Source: Brevibacterium sediminis (GTDB taxonomy: Bacteria > Actinomycetota > Actinomycetes > Actinomycetales > Brevibacteriaceae). From it: DNA of 57,032 nucleotides. This document shows positions 25,528 to 35,192 of the stretch, piece by piece. The notes beneath the pieces are model-generated. The model made no database searches, was not told the DNA's origin, and saw nothing but the letters and a program-made list of their open reading frames with translations. The DNA is taken from NCBI RefSeq assembly GCF_013623905.1, contig NZ_JABKDD010000020.1:1-57032 (forward strand), written 5' to 3'. Made by a program: the position numbers and the translations under genes. Each line of letters begins with the position of its first letter. Within the stretch, counting starts at the first letter, position 1.

Positions 25528-28500
25528 ATCTTTCCTTCATCCGTTCCGGCGGCAGAGGCCATTTCTCTTTGATCTCCTGTCAGGCAGTCGATAAGGGGGC
25601 TCAGGTCGGGAGGGCAGCCTCTCGCGACTTGCTTCGCTCCCGCCGAAGCGATCGCATCGACCAATTCGGCATCTGAGTAGGTGAGCTGGGAGTATTCGTT
25701 CGCCCAGTGGTCATACATACCTCGTTCTCGCGCATATGCCCTCGCCTCGGTCATATGGTGAATGACCGGTTTCCCCGTGACAGCGAAGTCGAACGCGATA
25801 GAGGAGAAGTCTGTCACCAGCACATCCGCAAGGAGGAAAATATCTTCCACATGGGGCCAGCGGCTGACATCGACCACATGGTCCGCGGAGCACGTTTCAC
25901 TGTCCGTCATATGGTGGGCGCGAACAAGAACCGTCGTGTTCGTTCGGATTGCCAAGCGCCCGGGTTCAAGACAGCCACCCCACGCGGTCCTCGACCCATT
26001 TCGGTGCATTTCTCTCCAGGTGGGTGCGTAGAGTACGACCTTTCGGCCGGCGGGAATCCCCAGCTCTTTCCTCAACGAGCGCGATCGGTCTTCGGAGCAG
26101 TCGGCAAAAAGGCGAATGTTCCTTGGGTACTGCCCAAGGGCAATTCGCCCCTGATACCCGAGACCCGACCGTAGGTTCTTGACCGCCGAGGCAGACTGGG
26201 CAAGCAACAGATCCCACTGCGGTACTTCCGTTTTCATGATACGGCGGTAGCTCAGCGAGACCTTCCGCCGAGGAATGTCCCACAGAAGTCTCTTGATCGG
26301 GGTGCCGTGCCATGTCTGCAGGTAAAACTGCCCCGGGCGTTTACGCACATAATAAGGAAAGTTGTTGTTGTTCACCCAGCTCTGCGATGTGGCTAGCGCC
26401 CTGTGCCAGACGCCTGTCCCTTCCACGACCGGAATACTGCCCGGCGGTACCTCAACCGTACGATCACGCACAGACCAATACAGGGGGGTTCTTAAATCTC
26501 GCTCCAGGACAGCATCAAAGATAGCCCTTGGGTTGTCATTACAACTCTTACCATTGAACGACTCAAACAGGATTCCTTCCCGGATTGGACCCCAATCTCT
26601 TTCTCTGAGAGCGAAGCGTCCAAACTTGGTTCTCTCCTTCGGCGACCAGGGTGGAGAAGCTGTGATAGCGACGGAGCCGGAGGCTCTCCCCTCAAGTCGT
26701 AAAGTGTTCCATTCAGTAAACACATCGACAGGACGTATCGCGAGCTTTCCTGCGACCCTTGCCCACGACTTGGAAGTGTCGGGGCTGGAGTCAAAGCGAA
26801 CATGGTAACCGCCCGACAGTGCGGCAACGGTGCCACCTTCGGCCCCGGTCGTCGTCAGGTCATACACAGCGGTAAAGCTACCATCGGCGTGGAATGCAGA
26901 CTCAGCAGGCTCGATCGTCTGCTCTGATGATTTGAGTACGACCTTGAGTTTTTCCGGCGGGTCTATCCGCCCGATGATCAGCAATCGGTCCCTGTCATTT
27001 GTCGCACCAGTGACAGTCACTCGCCGGAAACGCTGCGCTAGTCTCACCTTGCCAGCAGAGTTTGCGGCCAGACGCACACATGAAGTGCCTGGCAAGAGAT
27101 AGTCCACTGCGGAATGGTAGACATCGACGTCATGGTCGTCTCTTGTCATCGCCGTTAGTTTCCACTGCCGTTCGCCCTTGGATCGAAATTGCTCAGGGAG
27201 CTCAGGCAAAGTGGCTGTGAAGATCGAAGGGCCTTGTGGCTTCAGTTGGATGTCATGTTTCGCAGCGCGCATGGTCAAGCTACGGACATTCGCAGAATCG
27301 TCGACAGTGACTGTCACGTCCCGCCCGCGGAAATCGACGTTCTTCACTACGACTGGATCAGTCGGCATGGCAACGGGGCGAATCGATAGTTCGCTTCGGT
27401 CATCAGCGACGACTGTCATACGTCCCGAATCGCGAATCGGGCTCGGGGCAATCATCCCCACGACTGCTGTGGACACAGCGGGCACCTGAAGATGGTTCCC
27501 CTCAATTTCGAACGAACCGATCAGGTCAATACCTCTTGGCGATACGTCTCCCAGACCGGAAACATCAATGGCAACCGTGAACCCACCGGCTTCGTACGTC
27601 CGCCAAGGATCACCGACGTCCAAGTCCACTCGATTGTCATTACGAGTCTCTACAGCACAGTCCAGAACAGTCGCCCCATCCATGACGCCCTGCATGCGGA
27701 ATGTGGTCCGTCCCGGATCGACTCCAGGAATGTATGCGCACCCCTGGAGCTCGATCTGCTGTTCACTGATCCAACGTGCGTTTCGCACGATGACGACGGG
27801 TTTGAAGTCGACCGACTGTGCTTTCAGTAGCCTCTGCGGCACGTCGGTCTTCAGCCGAGATAGATACGTCGGCGCGACCATCCAGGTGCCGTCGGCCAGT
27901 TCGAGCGGCACGGCTCGGGTCTCTTCCATCCTCGTTCCGAGGACTTCTTCGATATCGTCCAGATCCCCGGACGCCACAATCCACATGTACAGACGTTCCT
28001 GTGCAGGCATTAGCTTCCAGGCGCCTTTCGGCATCGACTTTCGAAGAACCCTGGCCGCGTCGCAGAGTGTCTTTCGGAACCGTTTGTTAGCCGTATCGAG
28101 GTACTCGGCGTGCATGGCAAGGTCAGTGCCCATCCAGATCGCATATGCTTGCTCGACAACGTGACCCGATGAGTGGTGCAGGGTCTCTCTGAGCACCTCA
28201 ATGACTTCGAGCTTCGACTGCAGATCACTCAGTTCGGCCTTGCGTTTAGAACGAGTGTCTCGGCCATCGGCCAGTCTCCACGCATACACGTCGTTCGTGA
28301 GCACGTCGATTGCCGCGGCGCCGACCAGCGCCCTATAGACAGGCTCTTGGTCTTCGTAGTTGGAGAACCCCCACATTTCCCCCACATGACGGTTCCAGAA
28401 GTCGTGCCTGTAAACCTTGTTCCACAGGACAGGCTCTTCCAGCAGTTCCGGCATATCGTCCAACCGCACTGCCAGCCGCTGGCGAGCATGTACTCGTGCG

Positions 28501-29042
28501 GTCAGCTTCGGCCTTGACCGGCCGGCCGAGCCAACACGAACATACGCTCCAGTGGCAATGTCAGAGCCGGTCCGTTCAAGCGAATCAACCAGCGTCGCAT
28601 ACGCGTTTGCCAGCACCTCGTCATCCGCGTCCGCGAAGGTGATGTACTTGCCACGGGCTTCATCGACTCCACGATTGCGTGCACGTGCTGGGCCTTCGTT
28701 AGGTCCAGTAAGGACCGTTACCGGCTGAGCACCGTGAGAATGTTGTTTGGCTTTTTCAACGGTTTCATCGGTCGAACCGTCGTCGACGACGATGACTTCC
28801 AAAGACACACCGCTCTGACTGAGGATGCTCTTCAAGCATCGGTCGATGAAGTCACTCGCATTGAATGCGGGAACGATCACGGTCAGCGTCGGAGTGTCCG
28901 TGCCATCTTCAATGGGTGGCCCAACGGTCGATGTTCTGGTCGAATTGAGTTCCGATTCGCGCTTACGTCGGAACTCTTTGAATCCTTCGACTCCGCCATG
29001 CCGCAGATGCCACAGTGCTTTTCGCCACTGCTGTCCGCTCAC
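25524..29042 (-). CDS. GT2 glycosyltransferase fused to TagF-type polyol-phosphate polymerase
   Basis: A 1172-residue protein. Residues about 48-265 are a GT2 domain (TLTVIVPAFNASDFIDRCLK, DDGSTDETVEKA, and ITFADADDE with the DxD-type metal motif). About 270-450 is helical and may help in polymer binding. About 450-790 is beta-rich and unassigned. About 800-1150 is a Glyphos_transf domain: NNNFPYYVRKRPGQFYLQTW into HGTPIKR near 910, VVLYAPTWREM, and LVTDFSSIAFDFAVTGKPVI. A TarS/TarM-like glycosylation step joined to a polyol-phosphate polymerase step is the likely job. The N-terminus WRKALWHLRHGGVEGFKEFR recurs in another GT at 38391. ATGA overlaps on both sides couple it to its neighbours. 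Confidence 0.85.
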   Translation of the reverse strand: MSGQQWRKALWHLRHGGVEGFKEFRRKRESELNSTRTSTVGPPIEDGTDTPTLTVIVPAFNASDFIDRCLKSILSQSGVSLEVIVVDDGSTDETVEKAKQHSHGAQPVTVLTGPNEGPARARNRGVDEARGKYITFADADDEVLANAYATLVDSLERTGSDIATGAYVRVGSAGRSRPKLTARVHARQRLAVRLDDMPELLEEPVLWNKVYRHDFWNRHVGEMWGFSNYEDQEPVYRALVGAAAIDVLTNDVYAWRLADGRDTRSKRKAELSDLQSKLEVIEVLRETLHHSSGHVVEQAYAIWMGTDLAMHAEYLDTANKRFRKTLCDAARVLRKSMPKGAWKLMPAQERLYMWIVASGDLDDIEEVLGTRMEETRAVPLELADGTWMVAPTYLSRLKTDVPQRLLKAQSVDFKPVVIVRNARWISEQQIELQGCAYIPGVDPGRTTFRMQGVMDGATVLDCAVETRNDNRVDLDVGDPWRTYEAGGFTVAIDVSGLGDVSPRGIDLIGSFEIEGNHLQVPAVSTAVVGMIAPSPIRDSGRMTVVADDRSELSIRPVAMPTDPVVVKNVDFRGRDVTVTVDDSANVRSLTMRAAKHDIQLKPQGPSIFTATLPELPEQFRSKGERQWKLTAMTRDDHDVDVYHSAVDYLLPGTSCVRLAANSAGKVRLAQRFRRVTVTGATNDRDRLLIIGRIDPPEKLKVVLKSSEQTIEPAESAFHADGSFTAVYDLTTTGAEGGTVAALSGGYHVRFDSSPDTSKSWARVAGKLAIRPVDVFTEWNTLRLEGRASGSVAITASPPWSPKERTKFGRFALRERDWGPIREGILFESFNGKSCNDNPRAIFDAVLERDLRTPLYWSVRDRTVEVPPGSIPVVEGTGVWHRALATSQSWVNNNNFPYYVRKRPGQFYLQTWHGTPIKRLLWDIPRRKVSLSYRRIMKTEVPQWDLLLAQSASAVKNLRSGLGYQGRIALGQYPRNIRLFADCSEDRSRSLRKELGIPAGRKVVLYAPTWREMHRNGSRTAWGGCLEPGRLAIRTNTTVLVRAHHMTDSETCSADHVVDVSRWPHVEDIFLLADVLVTDFSSIAFDFAVTGKPVIHHMTEARAYARERGMYDHWANEYSQLTYSDAELVDAIASAGAKQVARGCPPDLSPLIDCLTGDQREMASAAGTDEGKI

Positions 29043-29920
29043 ATGGCCTCACCACCGTTCTTCATCACCTGCTGCCGGATGCTGTCGACGATCGACTGAT
29101 AATCGGCATGCCGGTAGTGGAACGGTTGAGGTCCCCACTTATGGTCGCGATCGATTCGGACCTCGCGGCTTTCTCTCACCACTGACGACGCTGACAGCGA
29201 TCGCGCCTCTTTACGATACCGGATGTAGTCACTATTGGCTGAAAGAGCGCGGTCAGCGTACTCTTCTGCCTCAGTCGGTTTGATGTTGCGCATACTCTGC
29301 CAGGCATCGGCGAGTCCGCGGCCTCGGGACAATTCCCTACCTGCTTCGCGTGAACCTCTCTGGAGCCGACGCCACTGCCGCCCTGCCTTGGCGAATCCGT
29401 CGTTCTGCGGGTGCTGGGCTCCGTCGACAGCTCCTGCCCATTCGATATCGAGCAGGATCGTCTTCTCCCACAGTCCTGCCGTTTTGAGCCTGCGAATGAG
29501 TGTCGCGAATCCACTAATCCAGCTTGAGAAGTGCTCGTCAGTGCCGAACTCGACGAGCCGTGCACCGCTGCGGCGCGCTGCGCGAGCAGCTCCACAGGAT
29601 TCGATTTCAAGTGAGTTCGTCATTGTCGTACCGTCGGGAAAACGCCAGAATCCCCTTCGTTCATCGACCAGGTCGAGAAGAACGACGTCGAGGTCCTCAG
29701 TGTTCTTGGCGATCCGTTCGAGCCCGGTGCCTTTGAGGTCGCTGGTGACCATTCGCTTCTGGAAAGCGGAGGTCAGATCGCTGAGATCGATTCCAGCTGT
29801 CCCGTGCGGAGACTCTAAGCTTGTCACCGAGTGCCTGGCCACGTAGGCGACGACTTCGGCTTCGGGCATGAATTCTGCTGTATCCCGGCTCACGCAGGAG
29901 CCGAATATTGCAATTTTCAT
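29039..29920 (-). CDS. DUF6270-family protein
   Basis: A 293-residue protein with the hallmark N-terminus MKIAIFGSCVSRDTAEFM, as in DUF6270 proteins. These look SGNH-hydrolase-like: the first block GSCVSRD parallels block I, where a catalytic Ser sits at the end of a first strand. Further segments are DLDVVLLDLVDERRGFWRF and KTILLDIEWAG. No signal peptide or membrane helix is visible. The chemical role is unknown; an esterase or acyl-transfer function on the polymer is possible by fold analogy. It is sandwiched between the exporter ATPase and the GT2-TagF gene with 4-bp overlaps on both sides, which ties it to polymer assembly. Confidence 0.78.
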   Translation of the reverse strand: MKIAIFGSCVSRDTAEFMPEAEVVAYVARHSVTSLESPHGTAGIDLSDLTSAFQKRMVTSDLKGTGLERIAKNTEDLDVVLLDLVDERRGFWRFPDGTTMTNSLEIESCGAARAARRSGARLVEFGTDEHFSSWISGFATLIRRLKTAGLWEKTILLDIEWAGAVDGAQHPQNDGFAKAGRQWRRLQRGSREAGRELSRGRGLADAWQSMRNIKPTEAEEYADRALSANSDYIRYRKEARSLSASSVVRESREVRIDRDHKWGPQPFHYRHADYQSIVDSIRQQVMKNGGEAM

Positions 29921-31224
29921 CGGTTCGAATCCTGGTGAACAACATGAGAGTCATCTTCCTGCCGCAGGCGCTGCCGCTCCTCGTAGCGTTCATCTGCGAT
30001 CTGGCGCGCGCGGGAGGCCAGTCTGCGGCCGGTGAAGTCATCTGCGGCGGCAACGGACGAGGCACGGTCATTCGGGTTCGCTGCCCGCAGAACAACGCGT
30101 TTCTTACTGGGGTTCAGTCGCAGAGGCGGGGCATCGGTGATTCGTGGGGCGCTCACCGCCTGAGAAGCCGGTTTGGGCAGAGCCGGGAACTTGGCCTTCG
30201 GCATTTCGGCGTCGAAGGACTTTGGCCAGACCTGCTCCTCGGCAGCGGCCAACATCGGAGTCGGCGTCTCTTCGACTTCGTCGACCGTGTCCTGTCGCTT
30301 CACATGACGTGCCGGAGCGGCCTTCGTCTTGGACGGGCGCGCTGCGTGCCGCGGGATGGGATTCTTGATGAGCTCGGGCTCGAGGATGTTGATCTCCTCT
30401 TTGACCGCGTTGCTCACAACATCGGCCAGGAGCTTGTCCGCGATGTCTTCCTTGCCCTTTGCAACATTCCATGCCCACCAGCGGTATTTCTCTGCGACAG
30501 CCTCGGCAGGGCCGTTCATGAGGATCTCGCCTCGGTGCATCCAGACTGCACGAGTGCACAGCTCCTGAATCACTTTTGCGGCATGGTTGACGAGCAGAAC
30601 CGTTCCTGCTTCGGCAAGGAGCTCGTCCATTGCACGTTCGCTGCGCTCAGCGAACGTCGCGTCGCCGGTCGACAGGGCCTCGTCGATGAGCAGGATCTTC
30701 GGTCGCGCGGCCAAAGCGATGGCAAATCGGAGTCTGGCGCCCATACCGGAAGAGTATGTTCCCATCGGTCGGTGGATCGCCGACCCCAACGCCGAAAGCT
30801 CAACGACATAGTCGAAGGCTTCTGCCGCCTCTTCGGGAGACAGGCCCATCGCCAGACATCCGAGGCGTACGTTCTCACTTCCCGACAGTGCGGGCTGCAA
30901 GGCAGCGCTGACACCGAGCAGAAGCGGTTGATAACGGACGAGGATGCGGCCACGGTCCGGTTGCTCGACCCCGGCGACATTGCGCAGGAAGGTGGACTTT
31001 CCGGAACCGTTGGCTCCGACGATTCCCACCATCTCTCCTTCGCGGGCAACGAAATTGACCCCACGCAGCGCTCGCACGGTGGTCTGACCTTGCCGTCCGA
31101 CGATCTTGTTCGTCAGGCGTCGGACACCAGTTGCCCTGCTGCCGGGATCGTTGGTGTTGACGGTGTACCGGACCTGAACGTTCTCCGCGATGATATTGGG
31201 TTCCTGGACCTCAGAGTCGGCCAT
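29917..31224 (-). CDS. ABC ATPase of a TagH/Wzt-type wall-polymer exporter
   Basis: A 435-residue ATPase. Walker A GANGSGKS is at 70-77, a short signature YSSGMGARLRF at 157-167, and Walker B ILLIDEALSTGDA at 177-189. This is the typical TagH/Wzt arrangement. After about residue 245 comes a 190-residue, Lys/Ala/Pro-rich, partly charged tail. TagH and Wzt proteins also carry C-terminal extensions (SH3-like or carbohydrate-binding), but this one looks disordered and I see no domain. It powers flipping of the finished lipid-linked polymer together with the permease encoded 14 bp overlapping upstream. An overlap of 4 bp links it to the DUF6270 gene. Confidence 0.88.
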   Translation of the reverse strand: MADSEVQEPNIIAENVQVRYTVNTNDPGSRATGVRRLTNKIVGRQGQTTVRALRGVNFVAREGEMVGIVGANGSGKSTFLRNVAGVEQPDRGRILVRYQPLLLGVSAALQPALSGSENVRLGCLAMGLSPEEAAEAFDYVVELSALGSAIHRPMGTYSSGMGARLRFAIALAARPKILLIDEALSTGDATFAERSERAMDELLAEAGTVLLVNHAAKVIQELCTRAVWMHRGEILMNGPAEAVAEKYRWWAWNVAKGKEDIADKLLADVVSNAVKEEINILEPELIKNPIPRHAARPSKTKAAPARHVKRQDTVDEVEETPTPMLAAAEEQVWPKSFDAEMPKAKFPALPKPASQAVSAPRITDAPPLRLNPSKKRVVLRAANPNDRASSVAAADDFTGRRLASRARQIADERYEERQRLRQEDDSHVVHQDSNR

Positions 31225-32092
31225 AGTTCTCCTCCCCTCTCCAGAAGAACAGGAATCCGACGATGAGGAGGCCGAACGCCCAGACTGTGCCGACGATCCA
31301 CATCTTCGGATCTGTATCCACTCCGTAGAGCAGTGAGTTGCGCACCAGCGTCAGGTAGGCATGCATCGGGTTGTACTGCATAGCTGCCAAGAGTGCCGGG
31401 TGATTGTCCAGTCGGTCTTCGATGGAGAAGAACACTCCCGATCCGTAGAGCCAGAATCGGCTGACAATCGACATGAAATTCGTGAGATCTGGGATCTTGT
31501 GACCGAGACGCGCAAGGAAGCAGGCGAGACCGACATTGAAGATCGTCTGCAGGATCACAACAGGGATCACCAGAACGATTCTCCACGTGATCTCTTCCAG
31601 CGGCGGGGCGATAGCGAGAACGATCACCATGACCAGCAGGGTCGGCATGAAGTCAAGGAAATTGCGGACCACGGTGGAGATCGGTAGCGCTGCACGTGGG
31701 AATTGGAAGCCCTTGATCATGGACGCACCGGAACGGATCGCTCCGGTTCCGCCGGTCATGCACTTACCTGTGTAACCGAAGAAGAAGACGCCGACGACAA
31801 GGAACCCGAGGAAGTTGTGAATACCTCGCGAGGTCCCCAGGATGTAACCGAAGATGAACCAGAATGCGAGCACCGAAAGCAGTGGATTGAGGAACAGCCA
31901 CCCGTAGCCGAGTATGTTCTTCCTCGTCGAGCTCGACATCTTGGCTCGGGACTCGGCGATGATGAAGTGGCGGCGGTTCCACAGCGCGGCGAGGTAGCTG
32001 CTCAGGCTCGTCCGTCGTCCGACTGGCACGAGGCCTTCGCTCGACACGGACGGGATCGAGCTCAGCCCGAGGGGGTTCTTCGTCTCACTCAT
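31211..32092 (-). CDS. ABC permease of a TagG/Wzm-type wall-polymer exporter
   Basis: A 293-residue ABC-2 type permease. It has about 85 cytosolic N-terminal residues, including an amphipathic segment (KMSSSTRKNILGYGWLFLNP), then six hydrophobic segments. Typical family features are IKGFQFPRAALPISTVVRNF in the first loop and LWNRRHFIIAESRAKM at the front. The C-terminus is short (FFWRGEENYGRL). With the following ATPase it would export the undecaprenyl-linked polymer to the outer face. It overlaps the GT4 gene upstream by 4 bp and the ATPase gene by 14 bp. Confidence 0.88.
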   Translation of the reverse strand: MSETKNPLGLSSIPSVSSEGLVPVGRRTSLSSYLAALWNRRHFIIAESRAKMSSSTRKNILGYGWLFLNPLLSVLAFWFIFGYILGTSRGIHNFLGFLVVGVFFFGYTGKCMTGGTGAIRSGASMIKGFQFPRAALPISTVVRNFLDFMPTLLVMVIVLAIAPPLEEITWRIVLVIPVVILQTIFNVGLACFLARLGHKIPDLTNFMSIVSRFWLYGSGVFFSIEDRLDNHPALLAAMQYNPMHAYLTLVRNSLLYGVDTDPKMWIVGTVWAFGLLIVGFLFFWRGEENYGRL

Positions 32093-33834
32093 CGCACATC
32101 ACTCCCCACGAGTTGAGAATAGACCTGCCCATATCGTCGTCCGATTTCCTTCCACCTGCGAGTTGCAAGAACGTGTGCTCGTCCATTGTCTCCGAATCTT
32201 GCCCGCGCAGTGTCATCGGCGGCGAGTTCGGACAGCAGTTCCGCGAGCTTCTGCGGGTTCTCCGGCGGTGTCGCCAAGCCTGCGCTGTCCGGAACCAATT
32301 CACGCAGTGCCGGCAGGTCGGAGATGACGACGGGTCGTCCAAGACCCATCGCTTCGATCGGTTTGATCGGAGTGACCAGACGACAGACTGGTTCATCTTT
32401 GCGCGGCACGACGATCACATCGAGCGCGAGTTGGTATTCAATTGCCTGGGCTTGGGAGACCCGTCCGGTGAAGACTGCGTTCTCCCCCAGAACCGCGGCG
32501 CGTTCCCGCAGTACCGGCAGGGCGACACCGTCGCCGGCGATGAGGAGACGCAGGTCCGTGCCCTGGCTCCGGGCGAGGATGACGGCATCGACGAGGTCGT
32601 CGAGTCCTTCGTATCCGACGATCGACGCTGCCGTGCCGACCCAGACCCCGTCTTCGGGCAGGCCGAGGCTCCTTCTCACCGCGGCCGGAGTGCGGGTGGC
32701 ATCGGCATCGATGACTGCTTCGGAGACCGAATTCGGGATGAGGGTGATGGTTTCTGCCGGCACTCCCCCGGCGATCAGGTGCTCACGCATCGTCTCGCCC
32801 AAGGTGATGACGGCATCGGCCGCCGACGCCACTTCAATCTCCTTGGCCCGCATGAGTGCGAAGCGTTGGCTGTCTCGACGCGCGGAGCGCTCTTCCGGGC
32901 TGCTTCCTGCTGCCGCCCACGTCTCTTCCAAGACTCCGCGGACTTCGTAGACCCATGGCAGGCCCGCTGCCTTCGCGGCCGCACCAGTGGCCAAGCCGTT
33001 GACGTAGTGCGTTGTCGTGTGGAGGATCTCAGCACCACGTTCGCGGGCTTCAGCAGCGATGTGATTCGCCTGCTCGCTCAGCCGCTCGGATGGCGTGGGT
33101 CGTGGCCTCAGAGGCACGTCACGGATGTATTCGACTCCGTCGACGACTTCGACCGGTGCCTGGCTCAGTCGTCCGATGGTCACGGGATACGACGGGCGTG
33201 TGATCGCGGCCGTTTGATGGCCAGCGTCCCGCAGAGTGGTGAGGATGGCATGTGACCGGTACGCATATCCGGAGCGGGTATGCGGCAAGGAGTTCGTCAG
33301 CACATGCAGCGCCGTCGGATGCTGAGTTCGGTCAAGGTCGGCATTGCCGCGTACACGACGAGCTGTGACATGGCTCGACACCTCCGGCCACCATTGAGGC
33401 TGCAGAGACTGTCGCTCATCGAGCAGTCGTGTCCGGCGTGCGCCGTCTGGCAGGACTGCGATGGCTTCGTCGATGTGTCCCTTGGTCCACTCGATACGTG
33501 AGCTCAGTGCCTGGGCACCGGGAACGGCAGCCGCGATCGATTCGGCTTCGTCAAGGAGTCCCAAATTGAGAGCGATCTCGCCGAGCAGTCGGGAAGGCGA
33601 GGGGGATCCGGCGACCAATGACTTCGCTGTCGTCTCTTCTCCGAGCAGCCACGCGGATGCCGCCCGAGTGGCGTCGCCTGGCATACGTCCGAGTGCTTGT
33701 CCGACGAAGCGCGAGGCAGGGCCCGGCAGTCGACGTGCCAACTGCATACCGAAGAACACCCGGTCGTCGTTGATATGACCAGCCGTGGTCAGAACAACGT
33801 TCGTCAGCTGTCGTGCGAGGAAGCGCAAGTTCAC
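32089..33834 (-). CDS. GT4-type glycosyltransferase with helical N-terminal region
   Basis: A 581-residue protein. Residues 1-170 are helical with TPR-like character (GEIALNLGLLDEAESIAAAV). From about 175 a GT-B fold begins: ALHVLTNSLPHTRSGYAYRS, then HILHTTTHYVNGLATGAAAK. The nucleotide-binding half has VGTAASIVGYEGLDDLVDAV, LRLLIAGDGVALPVL, VFTGRVSQAQ, and the terminal VTPIKPIEAMGLGRPVVISD, whose Glu is the usual nucleotide-sugar contact. It adds a sugar to the growing polymer; donor and linkage cannot be read. A paralog with the same architecture is encoded in the divergent operon at 44312. Both ends overlap neighbours by 4 bp. Confidence 0.85.
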   Translation of the reverse strand: MNLRFLARQLTNVVLTTAGHINDDRVFFGMQLARRLPGPASRFVGQALGRMPGDATRAASAWLLGEETTAKSLVAGSPSPSRLLGEIALNLGLLDEAESIAAAVPGAQALSSRIEWTKGHIDEAIAVLPDGARRTRLLDERQSLQPQWWPEVSSHVTARRVRGNADLDRTQHPTALHVLTNSLPHTRSGYAYRSHAILTTLRDAGHQTAAITRPSYPVTIGRLSQAPVEVVDGVEYIRDVPLRPRPTPSERLSEQANHIAAEARERGAEILHTTTHYVNGLATGAAAKAAGLPWVYEVRGVLEETWAAAGSSPEERSARRDSQRFALMRAKEIEVASAADAVITLGETMREHLIAGGVPAETITLIPNSVSEAVIDADATRTPAAVRRSLGLPEDGVWVGTAASIVGYEGLDDLVDAVILARSQGTDLRLLIAGDGVALPVLRERAAVLGENAVFTGRVSQAQAIEYQLALDVIVVPRKDEPVCRLVTPIKPIEAMGLGRPVVISDLPALRELVPDSAGLATPPENPQKLAELLSELAADDTARARFGDNGRAHVLATRRWKEIGRRYGQVYSQLVGSDVR

Positions 33835-35192
33835 GAAACCACCCGCTCAAGGAGCCGTTCGTATGTGCGGCCCATTGCGGCCGCCGAAGCATTCCGAACC
33901 ACCCAGTCGCGTGGGTTCAGACCTGAGGGCGGATTCGATCCGAATTCCTCACCGGATTCGACTCGTTCTCGCATCCTCTTCATTGCCGCGGCTACGGAAG
34001 CGACCTCACCGGGAACCGCAACTTCTCCTGCCGCGGTATGGGTGATGATGTCCGCGGCCTCACCGGCAACGACTCCGAGGACAGGAATTCGACGGGCCAT
34101 CAGCGAATAGAGCTTCGACGGCACAGTGCACGCATAGGAGTCGAGCGAGCTGAGGCTGACGAGCCCGGCATCTGCCCACTCCCAATGGGCCGCGAGTTCG
34201 GCACCTGCGATCTGTGGATGGAATTCCACCGGCACACCGTACGCGGAAGCGACGGTCTTGAGTTCGACAGCATCGACGCCATCGCCCACGATTCGCAGTC
34301 GCACGCCCTCGGTGCGAGCCAACGCACGAATCGAGGTGCTGAGATCCTGAGATCGCCCGACCGTGCCCACGTACAGCAAGTTGAGTCCACGGCGATCGCC
34401 TTCAGCCCTGCCGATGACTTCGCCGCCGGCAGTGCCCGTCTCATCTGCCGTGGGGACGAGGGGAATCGCTCCCGTTGCAGTCAGCCCGGACGCACCTTCC
34501 AACTCCGCCGGCGAGACTCCGCTGCGGACGACCTCGGCGGTCACCCCACGCTGTTCCAAACGACGTTTGAAACCCTCCGTGGTGACGACGACGACCGCTG
34601 CACGCCGTTGAGCACGAGTGAGCAGGTCCGGCAGCAGTCGATGTTCGAGACGCTGCGTCAGCGACCCGGGAAGAAGCTTCCCAACGGCTCCCGTCACCAG
34701 GTTCATCTCCGAAATGAGGTCGGGCCAGGCATCGCGAACTTCAGCGATGTGCGGAACCCGCAGCAGTCGCGACAGAGTGTCGCCGGCCAGCAGAAACGGC
34801 AGTGCCGGAGTCGTGGAGACGATGACATCGGGGCGCATTCTGCCCCGCAGCCGATCGATGACCGCTGACATCGCGCCTGTCGCTGACACCGTCTGGTCGA
34901 GCAGCTGACGAGCCATCGACGAGCCGCTGTGCAGGTACGGCACGCGGAGGATCCGCTCACCGTCGATTCCGGTGTCCCAGGTACCGCCGAGGCGAACGTC
35001 GACTCGACGGCGCCCCCGCCCGACATTGGAGCCAAAGAATCCGTTCCGGTCGGAATACGGGTAGTGCGGGTGTGGTGCCACCGTGATGACGTCGTGTCCG
35101 ATTGCACGCAGGTGATCGACGAGGATGCGCCACCGTCGCTGCGGTGCGCCGACCTCGGGGTAGTAGTAATGACTGAGCAGCACGATTCTCAT
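33831..35192 (-). CDS. GT4-type glycosyltransferase (WbuB/FnlA-cluster type)
   Basis: A 453-residue GT-B enzyme. The start is ATG 35192, making an ATGA overlap with the WecA-type gene; a frame extension to 35231 adds only 13 unsupported residues. It opens with the classic first strand MRIVLLSHYYYPEVGAPQRR, then GHDVITVAPHPHYPYSDRNG, as in WbuB-type N-acetylaminosugar transferases. The C-terminal half has LNLLYVGTVGRSQDLSTSIR and a late segment YACTVPSKLYSLMARRIPVL, where SKL and the following residues bind the donor. It follows the initiating phosphosugar transferase directly, so it may add the second sugar. Confidence 0.86.
   Translation of the reverse strand: MRIVLLSHYYYPEVGAPQRRWRILVDHLRAIGHDVITVAPHPHYPYSDRNGFFGSNVGRGRRRVDVRLGGTWDTGIDGERILRVPYLHSGSSMARQLLDQTVSATGAMSAVIDRLRGRMRPDVIVSTTPALPFLLAGDTLSRLLRVPHIAEVRDAWPDLISEMNLVTGAVGKLLPGSLTQRLEHRLLPDLLTRAQRRAAVVVVTTEGFKRRLEQRGVTAEVVRSGVSPAELEGASGLTATGAIPLVPTADETGTAGGEVIGRAEGDRRGLNLLYVGTVGRSQDLSTSIRALARTEGVRLRIVGDGVDAVELKTVASAYGVPVEFHPQIAGAELAAHWEWADAGLVSLSSLDSYACTVPSKLYSLMARRIPVLGVVAGEAADIITHTAAGEVAVPGEVASVAAAMKRMRERVESGEEFGSNPPSGLNPRDWVVRNASAAAMGRTYERLLERVVS

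Noticed and set aside
29908..31266. 452-codon plus-strand open frame opposite the TagH-type ATPase
   Set aside because: Cys/Arg/Gly-rich antisense of a gene with Walker A, signature and Walker B motifs.
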